Shown piece after piece: positions 6,506-13,607 of a DNA stretch of 15,483 nt. Position 1 is the stretch's first letter. Each line of letters starts with the position of its first letter. The notes under the pieces were generated by a model. That model was not told the DNA's origin and searched no databases. It saw nothing but the letters and a program-made list of their open reading frames with translations. The DNA comes from UBA10205 sp964373815 (GTDB lineage: Archaea > Iainarchaeota > Iainarchaeia > Iainarchaeales > Iainarchaeaceae): contig CAYJWI010000023.1 of assembly GCA_964373815.1 (NCBI GenBank), forward strand, positions 1 to 15,483, written 5' to 3'. The translations under genes and the position numbers were made by a program.

Positions 6506-6820
6506 TCATATTAATTGTTTGCGCCTTCCATTTCCCCTGTTAGGGCCGCCCGGCCTTCTTTTCGCAAACCCCTGTGTTGCCTGCACTTTTCTTGCAAATA
6601 TCCGCACAGAGTTCTCCGATCTCCCGAATTTTTTGGCTATCTGTTTTGAAGGGAGCCTCTCGCCGGGGTGTTTTGACATCCAATCCCAGACTGTATGGTA
6701 GAAACCGCTTGTAACGCCATGGGACATGTATCCAACTTGCATCGGCTTTGCACCGGGCTTGAACAGGAATATCGGCTCTCTTGGCTTGAACTTGACCTCG
6801 ATTTTTTTCGGCTTCGGCAT
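6506..6820 (-). CDS. Short helix-turn-helix paralogue D (single domain)
   Basis: A 104-residue protein, the shortest of four tandem paralogues behind smc. It aligns with the N-terminal half of the others: a basic start (MPKPKKIEVKFKPREPIF), then TSGFYHTVWDWMSKHPGERL, then a helix-turn-helix-like stretch (LPSKQIAKKFGRSENSVRIF, about residues 55-75). It ends in a basic Gly-rich tail (RRPGGPNRGNGRRKQLI) and lacks the second domain of copies A-C. The start at 6820 is chosen by homology and by the SD aggtgaaaa; an in-frame GTG at 6832 is part of that SD. Probably DNA-binding; family not recognised. Confidence 0.75.
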   Translation of the reverse strand: MPKPKKIEVKFKPREPIFLFKPGAKPMQVGYMSHGVTSGFYHTVWDWMSKHPGERLPSKQIAKKFGRSENSVRIFARKVQATQGFAKRRPGGPNRGNGRRKQLI

Positions 6821-6884
6821 TGCGGTTTTCACCTGTTTTTTCCTTATTCAATACTGGTAATTTCTAGAGTGCATGGTTAACTGT

Positions 6885-7499
6885 TCACTCACGTGCATTT
6901 TTCTCCTTCATGATTGTGCGCAGTTCTGCTCTGCGGAGTTCTATTTTTAGCCTATCAACAAGCATTCTCAGTTTCTCCCACTCAGTTGCATAGATTCCTT
7001 CCCGAGAGAGGTTGGGTCTCTTTTTTTGCCTTGCAGCTATTAGTTTGAGGTGCTTAAAAGTCCCTGGTCCAGAAATCACATAACCTGTTTTTTTTGCCAT
7101 TTTTTTTATGACGTCTATAATACGGATTTCTTGCCCATCCCCTGCTTTACCAATTATTTCCTCCATTATTTTAAGGCATTCTGGCGGAATTGCAGTGTGC
7201 GTTCCGCCTCGCTTTCTTTCCGGGAGTTTATGAATTGTTTCAAACATCTTCCCAACAACTCGCACATGATCTGTGTGGCAACTGAACTGCTTGGCAAATT
7301 CTTTTGTCGGCAGCCTTTGCCCGGGGTGGGCGAGCATCCAGTCTTCCACCGCAAACATCACCCCACTGGTAATTGAATGATGGATTCTTTTTTCAAACGG
7401 TTTTGGCGCTCCCTTTTTTTTCGTCAAATATCCTCTCGGTAAAATCCACACCGGCCCTCTCCCAAAAGTTTTCAGTGGCTCTCTTTTTGGTTTAGGCAT
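6885..7499 (-). CDS. Two-domain helix-turn-helix paralogue C
   Basis: A 204-residue paralogue. Domain 1 (about residues 40-90) carries the shared DWMLAHPGQRLPTKEFAKQF motif followed by a recognition-helix-like segment (HTDHVRVVGKMFETI). Domain 2 (about 110-145) looks like a second helix-turn-helix (DVIKKMAKKTGYVISGPGTF). The C-terminal third is charged and helical (WEKLRMLVDRLKIELRRAEL). Its first 16 codons and its upstream region are identical to those of copy B because they lie in the 609-bp repeat; the rest is clearly diverged from A and B. The ATG at 7499 follows aggtgaaaactgg. Function unknown; DNA binding is inferred. Confidence 0.78.
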   Translation of the reverse strand: MPKPKREPLKTFGRGPVWILPRGYLTKKKGAPKPFEKRIHHSITSGVMFAVEDWMLAHPGQRLPTKEFAKQFSCHTDHVRVVGKMFETIHKLPERKRGGTHTAIPPECLKIMEEIIGKAGDGQEIRIIDVIKKMAKKTGYVISGPGTFKHLKLIAARQKKRPNLSREGIYATEWEKLRMLVDRLKIELRRAELRTIMKEKNARE

Positions 7500-8060
7500 C
7501 CAGTTTTCACCTTTTTTTCGATTCAATCCTTGAAACGCCTCTTTCTTTTGTGCTCCAGTTGTGGGTTCAACGCTCTCTAAATACCTTAAAGGCCTTTAAC
7601 TGTACTCCTTTGAATTCCTTTTCTGCTGAAAGCCTCGTGATAAGCGCACTAACTGTTTCGCCCTCTTTGAGCCCACCCCGTTTCACAACGATATTTTTTC
7701 GCCCCTCTGCCGCAAGTTTTTTGAGCCAATTTATGACTGCGCTATGTGACAGTACAAAACCAGTTTCCCTGGCGATTTTTCTTACTGCACCAATCGCCAT
7801 TATAGTTTGCCCATCTTTCGCCTTGTCGACTATGCCAGACAGGACTTTTTCGCACTGCCTTGGAATAGGTTGGCCCGAGCCTCCGGGCTTTCTTTTCGGA
7901 AGTTTATGGGTTTTTTCAAACAGCTTTGCCATCAGGATCACACTCTGTCTGGTACAATTGAACTTCTTAGCAAATTCTTTTGTCGGGAGCCTTTGCCCGG
8001 GATGGGCGAGCATCCAGTCTTCCACCGCAAACATCAGTCCGCTACTAATTGAATAAGACA
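7452..8060. repeat. 609-bp perfect direct repeat, copy 1
   Basis: Comparison base by base shows no difference from 8128-8736 (offset 676 bp). This copy covers the C-terminal 80% of paralogue B, the B-C gap and the first 16 codons of paralogue C. Identity stops abruptly at both edges. Confidence 0.93.
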
Positions 8061-8175
8061 AGACCTGCCGAAATGGTCTTGGGGTCCCATTTTTTCTCCA
8101 TACATATCCACGGGGTACAACCCATATCGGCCCTCTCCCAAAAGTTTTCAGTGGCTCTCTTTTTGGTTTAGGCAT
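7567..8175 (-). CDS. Two-domain helix-turn-helix paralogue B
   Basis: A 202-residue paralogue, identical to copy A from residue 40 to its end, at DNA level too. It differs from A in residues 22-39 (RGYVWRKNGTPRPFRQVL against TAHAPGKKGAPKPFEKRM). It has the shared DWMLAHPGQRLPTKEFAKKF motif with helix-turn-helix continuation NCTRQSVILMAKLFEKT, and a second helix-turn-helix-like segment RKIARETGFVLSHSAVINWL near residues 125-145. The ATG at 8175 follows aggtgaaaactgg. Possibly a recent duplicate of A; whether both are expressed is unknown. Confidence 0.78.
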   Translation of the reverse strand: MPKPKREPLKTFGRGPIWVVPRGYVWRKNGTPRPFRQVLSYSISSGLMFAVEDWMLAHPGQRLPTKEFAKKFNCTRQSVILMAKLFEKTHKLPKRKPGGSGQPIPRQCEKVLSGIVDKAKDGQTIMAIGAVRKIARETGFVLSHSAVINWLKKLAAEGRKNIVVKRGGLKEGETVSALITRLSAEKEFKGVQLKAFKVFRER

Positions 8176-8736
8176 CCAGTTTTCACCTTTTTTTCGATTC
8201 AATCCTTGAAACGCCTCTTTCTTTTGTGCTCCAGTTGTGGGTTCAACGCTCTCTAAATACCTTAAAGGCCTTTAACTGTACTCCTTTGAATTCCTTTTCT
8301 GCTGAAAGCCTCGTGATAAGCGCACTAACTGTTTCGCCCTCTTTGAGCCCACCCCGTTTCACAACGATATTTTTTCGCCCCTCTGCCGCAAGTTTTTTGA
8401 GCCAATTTATGACTGCGCTATGTGACAGTACAAAACCAGTTTCCCTGGCGATTTTTCTTACTGCACCAATCGCCATTATAGTTTGCCCATCTTTCGCCTT
8501 GTCGACTATGCCAGACAGGACTTTTTCGCACTGCCTTGGAATAGGTTGGCCCGAGCCTCCGGGCTTTCTTTTCGGAAGTTTATGGGTTTTTTCAAACAGC
8601 TTTGCCATCAGGATCACACTCTGTCTGGTACAATTGAACTTCTTAGCAAATTCTTTTGTCGGGAGCCTTTGCCCGGGATGGGCGAGCATCCAGTCTTCCA
8701 CCGCAAACATCAGTCCGCTACTAATTGAATAAGACA
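8128..8736. repeat. 609-bp perfect direct repeat, copy 2
   Basis: This second copy of the 609-bp repeat covers the C-terminal 80% of paralogue A, the A-B gap and the first 16 codons of paralogue B. The 67 bp between the copies (8061-8127) align without gaps to 8737-8803 beyond this copy, but match at only about half the positions apart from the last 13 bases. Confidence 0.93.
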
Positions 8737-8851
8737 TTCTCTTTTCAAACGGTTTTGGCGCTCCCTTTTTTCCCGGTGCATGTGCCGTTGGTACAACCCA
8801 TATCGGCCCTCTCCCGAAAGTTTTCAGTGGCTCTCTTTTTGGTTTCGGCAT
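8243..8851 (-). CDS. Two-domain helix-turn-helix paralogue A, overlapping smc
   Basis: A 202-residue paralogue and first of the tandem set. The domains are as in copy B: basic N-terminus MPKPKREPLKTFGRGP, a DWMLAHPGQRLP helix-turn-helix module (about residues 47-90) and a second helix-turn-helix-like module (about 120-147). Two adjacent ATGs exist (8854 and 8851); 8851 is chosen because all paralogues begin MPKP and the SD ggaggggat is then better spaced. Either start overlaps the smc TGA stop, so translation is probably coupled to smc. This tight linkage suggests work with SMC on the chromosome, by analogy with ScpA/ScpB genes, but there is no similarity to those proteins that I can see. Confidence 0.78.
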   Translation of the reverse strand: MPKPKREPLKTFGRGPIWVVPTAHAPGKKGAPKPFEKRMSYSISSGLMFAVEDWMLAHPGQRLPTKEFAKKFNCTRQSVILMAKLFEKTHKLPKRKPGGSGQPIPRQCEKVLSGIVDKAKDGQTIMAIGAVRKIARETGFVLSHSAVINWLKKLAAEGRKNIVVKRGGLKEGETVSALITRLSAEKEFKGVQLKAFKVFRER

Positions 8852-11800
8852 CATATCCCCTCCGCTTCCTGCTGCTCTTGCCGCAGGGCCGGCTGCGCGG
8901 CATGCTCGCCTTTCTTGAGCCGGAGGCCGATTATCGAGCTCTTGTGCTTGTTGAGGGCGACGCCTACTATCTGGTCCGCCTGGTTTATGACTGCATCATT
9001 GTGGCTTATTGCGATGAACTGGCACTTTTTGCTCTGCTCCATTATCATCCTGCCGACTTTTATGGAATTGTCCTTGTCAAGCGCGGCATCCACCTCGTCG
9101 AAAATGTAGAACGGCGCGGGCTCGAATGATTGTATCGCGAAGAGGAACGCGAGCGCCGTGAGCGATTTTTCCCCCCCGCTCATGGCATCAATGCTCTTCA
9201 ATGTGTCTTCCTTGTATTTCGCCTGTATGAGCAGGCCGCCTTCAAGGGGGTTTATCTTGTCGCCAAGGTCGAGAAGGCCCTCGCCTTCGAAGAAATTGAA
9301 GTAGAGCTCCGAGAATTTTTTTCCCACGTGGCTGAAGCACTCCATGAAAACACTGAGCTTGCGCACCTCGATTTTCTGTATCATTTCAACTACTGCCTGC
9401 CTTTCGGCATCGAGCTTGTTCGCCTTCTCGCGCACCTCATCGACTTCCTTCCTGAATGCATCGAAGTCCTCGAGCGCCTTCATGTTTATCGCCCCAAGGC
9501 CTTCTATTTCCTTTTCAATTTCAGGTATGCGCTTCTTTAGCTCGTTTAGCGAAAATTGCGCGAGCACCTCGATGTTCGCATAATCCTTGAACTCTTCCTC
9601 AAGATCGACTATGCGCACATCGTTTCTGGACTGCTCCAAGTTGAGCTCGTTTAATTCCTTTTCCCTCGCCTCCGCTTTGGCTGAAAGCTCCTCCCTTTTT
9701 GCGGAAATGTTCGAAATTTTCACTGTGAGCCTCTGCTTTTCCTCCTCGAGCAGCCTGTTTGCACGATTCGCCTTGCCAAGTTCGGCTTCCATTGCGGAGA
9801 GCTTTTTCTGCTCTCCGGATTTCTCCTCTTCTATTTCCCAGGCCGCCTTTTCGAGCGGACTTATTTCCTGTTCGAGAAAGGATGTTTCCGAGGCTATCGC
9901 ACCGGTTTTATTGGAGAGCACCTGCTCTATTTCCATAGAAAGCCGCGCTACAAGCATTTCCTTCTCGTTCTTCCTCTCGTTTAGCTCCTGCATCCTCTGC
10001 AGGAAGGAGTTCATTTCCCTTCCGCGTGGCCCTTTCATGAGCGCCCCTAGCTTTTCCTCGAGTCCCGCTTTTTCCTTCGTGGCAATTGAAAGTTTTTTCG
10101 CGAACTCCTGTTCGTCCTTGCCAGCTTTTGCGAGCTGCTTTCCGGAGAGCGCTTCGCGCTGCTCCGCTATTTTCTCCTTGGTTTTTGCGAGCTCCTCTTC
10201 AACGCCGTGCAAGCTTTTGAGCACGTGCAGGAGGCCGGAGAGCTCCCTCTCCTCGGTTCGCAGCTTCTCCTTTTCCTTGCCGAGTTTCTCATTTTCGCAC
10301 TTGAGCCCCTCTATTATTGATTTGACCGCGCCGATTTCCGAAGCCTTTTTTTCCGCGAGCGCTTTCTTGCGCTCCGCTTCAAGCGGCTTGTCGCATGTGG
10401 GGCATTCCGCTTTCGCCTTCGCAAGCGCCTTGACTGATTCTTCCAGCGATTCGAGCTTTCCCTTAAATGAGTGCAGCTGCGAGAGGAGCCTTTCAAGTTC
10501 CTTCTCCTTTGCCGAGAGCTTTTCGGCGGGGCTGTTCTTTTCAAGCTCCCTAACCCTTGCCAGCGTTTCCTTGCGGGATTTTTCTTTTTCCTCTAGCTTC
10601 TTCAAGGCTGCTTCAAGCTCATTGAGGGCGTGCTGGCCTGACTTGGCATCCTTCTCGAGGCCGTGCCGCAGGATTTGCACCTGGTGCAGTTTTTCTGCCA
10701 GCTCCGCGTGCTCCTTTAAAAGCTCCTCCAGCCTTGCCTCGTCCTTTGCGAAAGCGTTTTTTGCGCCATCTTTCGCGCTTTTGGCCGCAAGCCCCCTTGT
10801 CATTTCCGCGAGCTGGGCAGAGGCCTTCTGCGCCTCGTCTTTTGCGAGCTTTAGCTGTTCGGATTTTTCGCCCTCGGTTTTGCGGATTCCCTTCGCCTCT
10901 TCGGCGAGTTTTGCAATCCTTTCCTTTTTCGCATCAGCGGCCTCTTTTTTCGACCTTGCCCTCTCCGAGAGAAGGTTGAGATAGCCCTTCTTCTGCTCGA
11001 CATCCTTTCCGAAAGTTGTGTAAGTTTTCTCGCTCGCATCTATGAGCTGTTTGGTCGCCGCCTCGACTTTCTGCTCGAGTTCGCGCTCCTCTTCCTGCAG
11101 CTTGTCCCTCTCATGCCTCTTTGCCTCGATGTCTTTTCTCATGCGCTCCATTTCGCTTCTCGCCTTTTCAAGCTCCTTGCCCACAATTTTTATTTCCTCG
11201 GAGAGTATTGTCGCCTTGGACTGCTTCATTTCCTGCTGGAGCGAATTGTAGCGGAGTGCGTTTCCCCTCTCCTCCTCGAGCGCTTTGAGGTAGGCTTCCC
11301 TCTCGTTCAGTATGAGGTGCGCATCCTTCACCTTCTGCTCGACTTTTTCTAGCTTTTTCATGGCCTCGTCCTTTTTTTCCTCGAACTCGGCAAGGCCTGC
11401 GACCTCCTCTATTACCTGCCGCCTCTGCTTTGCGTTCATCTCTATTACGCGCGTGATGTCGCCCTGCACCACGATGTTGTGGCCGTTAGGGTTTATCCCA
11501 AGTTCAAGGAGGAGCGATTGGATTTCGTTGAGGGTTTTCCTCTTCCCGTCGAGCTTGAAGATTGATTTTCCCTGCCTGTCGACAAGCCTTGCCACATTCA
11601 TTTCCGCGTTTTTTGAATCGCGTATTGTGAGCTCGACTTTCGCGTACCCTTCGGATGCGTCGTGGTTTACGAGCTCCGCGAGCTTGGATGCGCGCAGCAG
11701 CCTCAGTGAAGTTATCCCCATGCCGAAGAGTATCGCGTCGAGGATGTTGCTGTTGTGCACAAAGACATTGTTGGCAATGAAATTATGGGAAAAACCCACG

Positions 11801-13497
11801 CATAAATCATAAACGTATTTAGGTTTCTCCTCCACTTCTTCCATTGAAACTATCCTGTCCCAGAATATGTCAGAATTTGCAAGTGATTCAAGCAAAACGG
11901 TTTTTTCCGACCACTTTCCGGTGAACTCTCTATCCAATACGCTCTGGAGCCCTTTTCTGCTTGGAAAACACGCCCCATCAGCATATGATTTGAGTTTTAT
12001 GTTAGGGCCCTTCTTCCTCGCGTATCGTATCTTGAGTTCTTTGCATGCATCAACTATAAGGCCGTTTATGTTTGGTATGAGGTCGTTGTTTGTGTGCGGC
12101 CTCAAGTTTTGAGCCTGTGCAATGCGCCGCATTTTCTTTTGGTTGGTTATCCTTATTTTTTTGGTTACTTGCTCAAGGTTTGCCGAACCGCTCACGTTTA
12201 TTTCATAATAATTGCCAGAAAAACCCCTCTTTCGTATGCTTTTTTTTACAGCCCTTTTTGAAGCAGCAATCCCCAAATGCAGATAAATGGTTTCAATATC
12301 CTCCGAAAGTTTTTTGCTTGCCGTAGTGACACTGACAACCCCCCCCGAAACATACCCGTCTCCGGAAAGATACCCATCTAGGAATGCGGCAAGTTCCTTC
12401 TCGTTTGAATGCCTCATGAAAACCGGTTCTATGTGCTTTGTGGACGCGTTCACGCCTTTTTGCAGGCCAAACTTTGAGATTATTGCATACGCCGGGGTCG
12501 AGTGCAAAATGATGTCATACGCCTTGTCTTTGTACTTGTAAATTTTTGGCTCAACCCCAAACACGGTTTTGCAAATCCGTTTTATGTCCTCTATCATTTC
12601 AGGTGTTTCTGTGGTCATCCTCAATATGCCGTTTGAAGTGCTCCCTTCAGCAAACGCATATCCAAGGAGCCTTGAGAATTCTTCCGAATTTTCCCAGACC
12701 ATTTTTGTGGCCTGCCTGGCTGTCTTGCCCTTTACCATTGGCACAAGGTCTGCAATCAGCCGCTCTTCCACGCCAATGGCCTGAAGCATTTTCACCAAAA
12801 ATGAAAAGTTAATCGACTGCTTTGTGCGCAGGCCCCTTAGCGCCACCGGGGGTATTTTGAATTCGGCCGCGGCCCCATTTAAAGTGTTTCCAGTGGTCTT
12901 TAGGTATGAATCAAGCAATTCCGCATATTTTTCATTGAATGGGACATACAACCCTTCCTTGTCTGTAATTGAATGCAGCAGCTCACTGAAAAAAACGGTT
13001 TTTTTCGCAAAATTTGCCTGTCTTGGTATTGCTATATGCTGGCCATTGCGCAGGTCCTTTGCCTCTATAGAATAAACGCCGCCTTCATTCACGCTAAAAA
13101 ATGGATGGTAATCGGTTGTTGTGACTTCCTTTCCCATGCGTGTCCTAATCCTTAGAAGTCTTTCTGGGCAAAGTCGCCGGATAACCGCAGAAACCCCTCT
13201 TTGCTCTACTTTCATTGTCTTGGGATTTAATGAAAGGACATTGATATCCCCATCACCAACAATGCCTGTAATTCCGTCTTCCATGAACTGTTTGCTTTTT
13301 GCTATTGCCAGCCCATTTTCAACAAGCTCCTTTATAGCAACGCTCTCCCCGGAAGAGAGCAGGACCCGGGTTTCCCCAATAACGCACTTTCCGCTCGCAT
13401 TAGCCCCCGCTATTGCTGTGAACCCGTTAGCGAAGGGGATTTCGGCCTTCCTGAACGATTTGAAATTCTTGAGCTTGAGCGCCGTGATTACTGCCAT
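8851..13497 (-). CDS. smc: SMC ATPase with Rad50-like zinc hook, interrupted by an intein
   Basis: A 1548-residue precursor; removing the intein (residues 38-582) leaves 1003. The heads are genuine SMC: KLKNFKSFRKAEIPFANGFT, Walker A GANASGKS (spliced residues 31-38), Q-loop VVQGDITRVIEMN (Q133) and VIEEVAGLAEFEEKKDEAM. The C-terminal part has LGAINMKALEDF, signature AMSGGEKSL (about 893-901), Walker B FYIFDEVDAALD (D922/E923) and AISHND. Two coiled-coil arms of roughly 300 residues meet at CPTCDKPLE (spliced C487 and C490), at the midpoint. I see no SMC hinge domain; the length is short by about one hinge. The motif matches the Rad50 zinc hook, which dimerises through a shared Zn ion. SMC complexes organise and segregate chromosomes. 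The gene follows a membrane-protein gene by 110 bp and overlaps paralogue A. SD: gaggggttca. Confidence 0.93.
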   Translation of the reverse strand: MAVITALKLKNFKSFRKAEIPFANGFTAIAGANASGKCVIGETRVLLSSGESVAIKELVENGLAIAKSKQFMEDGITGIVGDGDINVLSLNPKTMKVEQRGVSAVIRRLCPERLLRIRTRMGKEVTTTDYHPFFSVNEGGVYSIEAKDLRNGQHIAIPRQANFAKKTVFFSELLHSITDKEGLYVPFNEKYAELLDSYLKTTGNTLNGAAAEFKIPPVALRGLRTKQSINFSFLVKMLQAIGVEERLIADLVPMVKGKTARQATKMVWENSEEFSRLLGYAFAEGSTSNGILRMTTETPEMIEDIKRICKTVFGVEPKIYKYKDKAYDIILHSTPAYAIISKFGLQKGVNASTKHIEPVFMRHSNEKELAAFLDGYLSGDGYVSGGVVSVTTASKKLSEDIETIYLHLGIAASKRAVKKSIRKRGFSGNYYEINVSGSANLEQVTKKIRITNQKKMRRIAQAQNLRPHTNNDLIPNINGLIVDACKELKIRYARKKGPNIKLKSYADGACFPSRKGLQSVLDREFTGKWSEKTVLLESLANSDIFWDRIVSMEEVEEKPKYVYDLCVGFSHNFIANNVFVHNSNILDAILFGMGITSLRLLRASKLAELVNHDASEGYAKVELTIRDSKNAEMNVARLVDRQGKSIFKLDGKRKTLNEIQSLLLELGINPNGHNIVVQGDITRVIEMNAKQRRQVIEEVAGLAEFEEKKDEAMKKLEKVEQKVKDAHLILNEREAYLKALEEERGNALRYNSLQQEMKQSKATILSEEIKIVGKELEKARSEMERMRKDIEAKRHERDKLQEEERELEQKVEAATKQLIDASEKTYTTFGKDVEQKKGYLNLLSERARSKKEAADAKKERIAKLAEEAKGIRKTEGEKSEQLKLAKDEAQKASAQLAEMTRGLAAKSAKDGAKNAFAKDEARLEELLKEHAELAEKLHQVQILRHGLEKDAKSGQHALNELEAALKKLEEKEKSRKETLARVRELEKNSPAEKLSAKEKELERLLSQLHSFKGKLESLEESVKALAKAKAECPTCDKPLEAERKKALAEKKASEIGAVKSIIEGLKCENEKLGKEKEKLRTEERELSGLLHVLKSLHGVEEELAKTKEKIAEQREALSGKQLAKAGKDEQEFAKKLSIATKEKAGLEEKLGALMKGPRGREMNSFLQRMQELNERKNEKEMLVARLSMEIEQVLSNKTGAIASETSFLEQEISPLEKAAWEIEEEKSGEQKKLSAMEAELGKANRANRLLEEEKQRLTVKISNISAKREELSAKAEAREKELNELNLEQSRNDVRIVDLEEEFKDYANIEVLAQFSLNELKKRIPEIEKEIEGLGAINMKALEDFDAFRKEVDEVREKANKLDAERQAVVEMIQKIEVRKLSVFMECFSHVGKKFSELYFNFFEGEGLLDLGDKINPLEGGLLIQAKYKEDTLKSIDAMSGGEKSLTALAFLFAIQSFEPAPFYIFDEVDAALDKDNSIKVGRMIMEQSKKCQFIAISHNDAVINQADQIVGVALNKHKSSIIGLRLKKGEHAAQPALRQEQQEAEGI
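11752..13386 (-). mobile_element. Intein with LAGLIDADG homing endonuclease in the SMC Walker A motif
   Basis: A 545-residue in-frame insertion between K37 and S38 of SMC. It begins with Cys1 (CVIGETRVLLSSGE) and ends VFVHN, with Ser as the +1 residue, so all splice-junction residues are standard. Block B is visible as TDYHPFF (T91, H94), and block F as YVYDLCVGFSHNFIANN. A dodecapeptide endonuclease lies between: LLGYAFAEGS (E247) and FLDGYLSGDGYV (D343), with the catalytic acidic residues kept. Regions at about 150-210 and 425-490 look like extra DNA-binding or linker segments. The element is probably a mobile, active full-length intein that splices autocatalytically; SMC cannot bind ATP until splicing restores GKS. 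Its bases look less biased toward G/C-ending codons than the flanking smc coils. Confidence 0.95.
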
Positions 13498-13548
13498 TGA
13501 ACCCCTCTGCCTTCAAAATTATTTCCAGCCTGACTGAACTTTTTTTTT

Positions 13549-13569
13549 GCGGGTTTTTACCAAACCCGC
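13549..13569. other. Inverted repeat between the membrane-protein gene and smc
   Basis: GCGGGTTT/AAACCCGC (13549-13556 with 13562-13569) forms an 8-bp stem with a 5-base loop. On the minus strand, the direction of transcription, it is followed by nine A, not T, so it does not look like a terminator there. It could be a 5'-leader hairpin of smc or a processing site. Its role is not evident. Confidence 0.5.
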
Positions 13570-13607
13570 TTCAAGCCCTTCTGCGAGCACAAAGCCCCGG
13601 CAAGCCC

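Noticed and set aside
7550..8732. Two identical 168-codon plus-strand frames (7550-8056 and 8226-8732).
   Set aside because: They are mirror frames of paralogues B and A. Their identity follows from the 609-bp repeat; the minus-strand frames have SDs, homology among four copies and helix-turn-helix patterns.
6506..8854. Calling the tandem paralogues transposases or an insertion sequence.
   Set aside because: No catalytic acidic triad, terminal inverted repeats or target duplications are visible; the only repeats are the direct copies of the genes themselves.
9587..10984. A 465-codon open frame on the plus strand inside smc.
   Set aside because: It is antisense to the smc coiled coil. The Ser/Phe-rich translation is what the reverse of Glu/Lys-rich codons gives, and it has no start context or domain.
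8851..13497. Reading the CPTC-containing ATPase simply as Rad50.
   Set aside because: The head motifs and the QGDITRVIEMN and AMSGGEKSLTALAFLF segments are SMC-like, and no mre11, herA or nurA gene is nearby.
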